DNA of 64,000 nucleotides from Kitasatospora xanthocidica (GTDB taxonomy: Bacteria > Actinomycetota > Actinomycetes > Streptomycetales > Streptomycetaceae), in the NCBI RefSeq assembly GCF_014656195.1, contig NZ_BNBY01000001.1, positions 565,148-629,147 on the forward strand, written 5' to 3'. The translations under genes and the position numbers were made by a program. This document shows, one piece after another, positions 62,026 to 64,000 of this stretch. Every line of letters begins with the position of its first letter. Position 1 is the first letter of the stretch. The notes below the pieces were generated by a model. That model was not told where the DNA came from. It ran no database searches and was given only the letters and a program-made list of their open reading frames with translations.

Positions 62026-63333
62026 ATGTCGACCGCCGCCCGCCAGGCATTCTTCGACCGGACGCACAGCGACGATCTGATCGCGTTCCTCGGCACCTCG
62101 CCGTCCCCGTACCACGCGGTCGCGAGCGCCGCGGAGCGGCTGGAGAAGGCGGGCTTCCGGCAGGTCGCCGAGACGGACGCCTGGGACGGCGCCGCCGGCG
62201 GACGCTACCTGATCCGCGGCGGCGCGCTGATCGCCTGGTACCTGCCGGAGGGGGCGGGCCCCGAGACCCCGTTCCGGATCGTCGGCACCCACACCGACTC
62301 GCCCAACCTGCGGGTCAAGCCGCTGCCGGACACCGGCTCGGCCGGCTGGCGCCAGGTCGCGGTGGAGATCTACGGCGGCGTGCCGCTGAACACCTGGCTG
62401 GACCGGGACCTCGGCATCTCCGGCAGACTCGCGCTCAAGGACGGAACGGCGCGGCTCGTCCAGCTGGACGAGCCGCTGCTGCGCGTGCCGCAGCTCGCCA
62501 TCCACCTGGACCGCCAGGTCAACGACGGCATGAAGCTCGACAAGCAGCGCCACCTCACCCCGATCTGGGGCCTCGGCCCGGTCGACGAGGGCGCGCTGAT
62601 CGCCTACGTCGCCGAGCGGGCCGGCCTGGCCGCCGACGACGTGGTCGGCTGGGACCTCATGACGCACGACGTCCAGCCCGCCTCTTACCTGGGCCGGGAC
62701 CGCGAGTTGCTGGCCGGCCCGCGCCTGGACAACCTGCTCTCGGTGCACGCGGCCACCGCCGCGCTGGCCGCCGTCGCCTCGGCCGAGGGCGCCGCCGGCC
62801 TGCCGTACATCCCGGTGCTGGCCGCCTTCGACCACGAGGAGACCGGCAGCGAGTCCGACACCGGCGCGCAGAGCCCGCTGCTCGGCAACGTCCTGGACCG
62901 CACGATCCACGCGCGCGGCGGCACCACCGAGGACCGCGCCCGGGCCCTCGCCGGCACCGTCTGCCTCTCCTCGGACATGGGCCACGCCGTCCACCCGAAC
63001 TACACCGAGCGGCACGAGCCGGGCCACCACCCGATGCCGAACGGCGGGCCGATCCTCAAGGTCAACGTCAACAACCGCTACGCCACCGACGGCGTCGGCC
63101 GGGCGGTCTTCGCGGCCGCCTGCGAGCGGGCGGGCGTGCCCTGGCAGAGCTTCGTCTCCAACAACGCGATGCCCTGCGGTACGACCATCGGCCCGATCAC
63201 GGCGGCGCGCCTCGGCATCAAGACGGTCGACTGCGGCATCGCGGCGCTGTCCATGCACTCGGCCCGCGAGCTGTGCGGCGCGGAGGACCCGTACCTGCTG
63301 GCCAGCGCGCTGAAGGCGTTCCTGGAGGGCTGA
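62026..63333 (+). CDS. apeB: M18-family zinc aminopeptidase
   Basis: A 435-residue dizinc aminopeptidase of the aspartyl-aminopeptidase (ApeB) family. Metal ligands and catalytic residues occur in GTHTDSPNLRVKP, GPRLDNLLSVHAA, FDHEETGSES, SSDMGHAVHPNY and ALSMHSARE. The length is normal. The protein is cytoplasmic. The start ATG at 62026 follows AGGAGC. It is convergent with the NHL-repeat gene across a long hairpin. Confidence 0.94.
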   Translation: MSTAARQAFFDRTHSDDLIAFLGTSPSPYHAVASAAERLEKAGFRQVAETDAWDGAAGGRYLIRGGALIAWYLPEGAGPETPFRIVGTHTDSPNLRVKPLPDTGSAGWRQVAVEIYGGVPLNTWLDRDLGISGRLALKDGTARLVQLDEPLLRVPQLAIHLDRQVNDGMKLDKQRHLTPIWGLGPVDEGALIAYVAERAGLAADDVVGWDLMTHDVQPASYLGRDRELLAGPRLDNLLSVHAATAALAAVASAEGAAGLPYIPVLAAFDHEETGSESDTGAQSPLLGNVLDRTIHARGGTTEDRARALAGTVCLSSDMGHAVHPNYTERHEPGHHPMPNGGPILKVNVNNRYATDGVGRAVFAAACERAGVPWQSFVSNNAMPCGTTIGPITAARLGIKTVDCGIAALSMHSARELCGAEDPYLLASALKAFLEG

Positions 63334-63376
63334 GGCCTCGGCCCGACGCGACGGGCGCGCCGTTACGGGCCTGACG

Positions 63377-63420
63377 CGACGGGGCCCGGCGGACGAACGG
63401 TCGTCCGCCGGGCCCCGTCG
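63377..63420. terminator. 20-bp perfect bidirectional hairpin
   Basis: Arms 63377-63396 and 63401-63420 with a four-base loop between convergent genes. Confidence 0.92.
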
Positions 63421-63439
63421 TTATCGCGGGCCGCGGGGG

Positions 63440-64000
63440 CTACTCCATCCCGGCCAGGACCAGCGGCAGCCGGCGGGCGCCGTCGGCGACCAGCTTCACC
63501 GGCACGCCCCAGTCCTGCTGGTGCACGTGGCAGGCCGGGTACTCGATCTCCGGGTCGTCGTCGCAGGAGGCCGCCATCGCCGAGACGTGTAGCACGCCCT
63601 CGGTGACCTCGTCGGAGAGCACCAGCTCGCGGGAGAGGTCGCTGTCCGCGCCCGCGCCGGAGACCAGCAGCTCGGGCGGGGTCGAGCTGACCAGCAGCCG
63701 GGTGGACGGGCCGTAGCGCTCGTCCAGCTTCTGGCCGCTCGGCGCCGAGAAGACCACGTCCAGCCGGAAGGCGCCCGGCGCGACCTCGGTGGCCGCGCGC
63801 TGGGTGCGGTGCGCCACCGACTCGACCCGGACCGCCTCCTCCGGGAGCCGCAGCCTGGTCAGCCGGTGCCGGGCCGACTCGACCACCACGATGTCCTCGT
63901 CCACCAGCACCGCCCCGGAGGGCTCGCGCAGATCGGTGGCCAGCGTGCTGACCTCGCCGGTCGCCGGGTCGTAGCGGCGCAGCGCGTGGTTGTAGGTGTC
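63440..64000 (-). CDS. C-terminal part of an NHL-repeat (thioredoxin-associated) protein
   Basis: The frame is open across the window edge, so only the last 186 residues are present; the ATG at 63910 is internal. The start of the visible part, DTYNHALRRYDPATGEVSTLA, followed by LREPSGAVLVDEDIVVVES, is an NHL-type beta-propeller blade. A C-terminal domain with two Cys (SCDDDPEIEYPACHVHQQDWG) follows. This matches the C-terminal end of Streptomyces NHL-domain thioredoxin-family proteins; the thioredoxin domain would lie outside the window. Confidence 0.8.
   Translation of the reverse strand, partial: DTYNHALRRYDPATGEVSTLATDLREPSGAVLVDEDIVVVESARHRLTRLRLPEEAVRVESVAHRTQRAATEVAPGAFRLDVVFSAPSGQKLDERYGPSTRLLVSSTPPELLVSGAGADSDLSRELVLSDEVTEGVLHVSAMAASCDDDPEIEYPACHVHQQDWGVPVKLVADGARRLPLVLAGME

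Overview
The window is high-GC actinobacterial chromosome, most likely a Streptomycetaceae member (Streptomyces or Kitasatospora). The evidence is very strong GC bias at third codon positions, frequent GTG starts, a cydA-cydB-fused cydDC block with a Rex-type operator, a dtpA/copCD/ecuC/sco/ycnI copper block beside pheA and serS, an AfsR-like regulator, and no TTA codon that I could find by eye. I see no tRNA, rRNA, CRISPR array, transposase or prophage. The genes look like a chromosomal core with accessory islands.

Layout. 1-10 kb: an unusual MpaB-type oxygenase domain fused to four EF-hands, then cytochrome bd oxidase with its CydDC exporter and a DevS-like two-GAF histidine kinase. 10-11 kb: two overlapping small DUF1508-like genes. 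11.3-22.3 kb: a second, atypical phosphate-type (Pst-like) ABC transporter locus. It has complete PstC, PstA and PstB. It also has a secreted PBP, a small secreted protein, two large binding-protein-like ectoproteins held by C-terminal membrane anchors, and a membrane protein with a sortase fold that has lost the catalytic His, Cys and Arg. This is the most interesting system in the window.

22-36 kb: a HAD phosphatase, a secreted S53 peptidase with six 44-residue C-terminal repeats, a DUF4267 protein plus hemerythrin, an AfsR/LuxR-like giant regulator, a signalling cluster (Ser/Thr kinase divergent from an ECF sigma factor, with two paralogous exported proteins), an F420-type oxidoreductase and a lipoprotein. 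36-43 kb: two ABC-2 ATPase/permease pairs in one operon, an MFS exporter with a GntR regulator, and a second HAD phosphatase.

43-54 kb: serS, then a 560-bp non-coding stretch dense in DnaA-box-like sites, pheA, and the extracytoplasmic copper operon (DyP peroxidase, CopCD, PCuAC chaperone, Sco, YcnI, membrane protein). After it come an RsbW-like ATPase with a large internal insertion and a LAETG-anchored surface protein. 54-64 kb: amidase, a mycothiol-isomerase-like protein, tiny membrane and zinc-ribbon-like proteins, a PP2C-like protein, a pirin gene broken by an internal deletion, SseB-like protein, acyl-CoA dehydrogenase, M18 aminopeptidase, and the 3' part of an NHL-repeat protein running off the end. 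Convergent gene pairs are repeatedly separated by very long perfect hairpins.

Limits: everything is read by eye from sequence. Family assignments rest on remembered motifs, not searches, and start codons are chosen from ribosome-binding sites and family N-termini.
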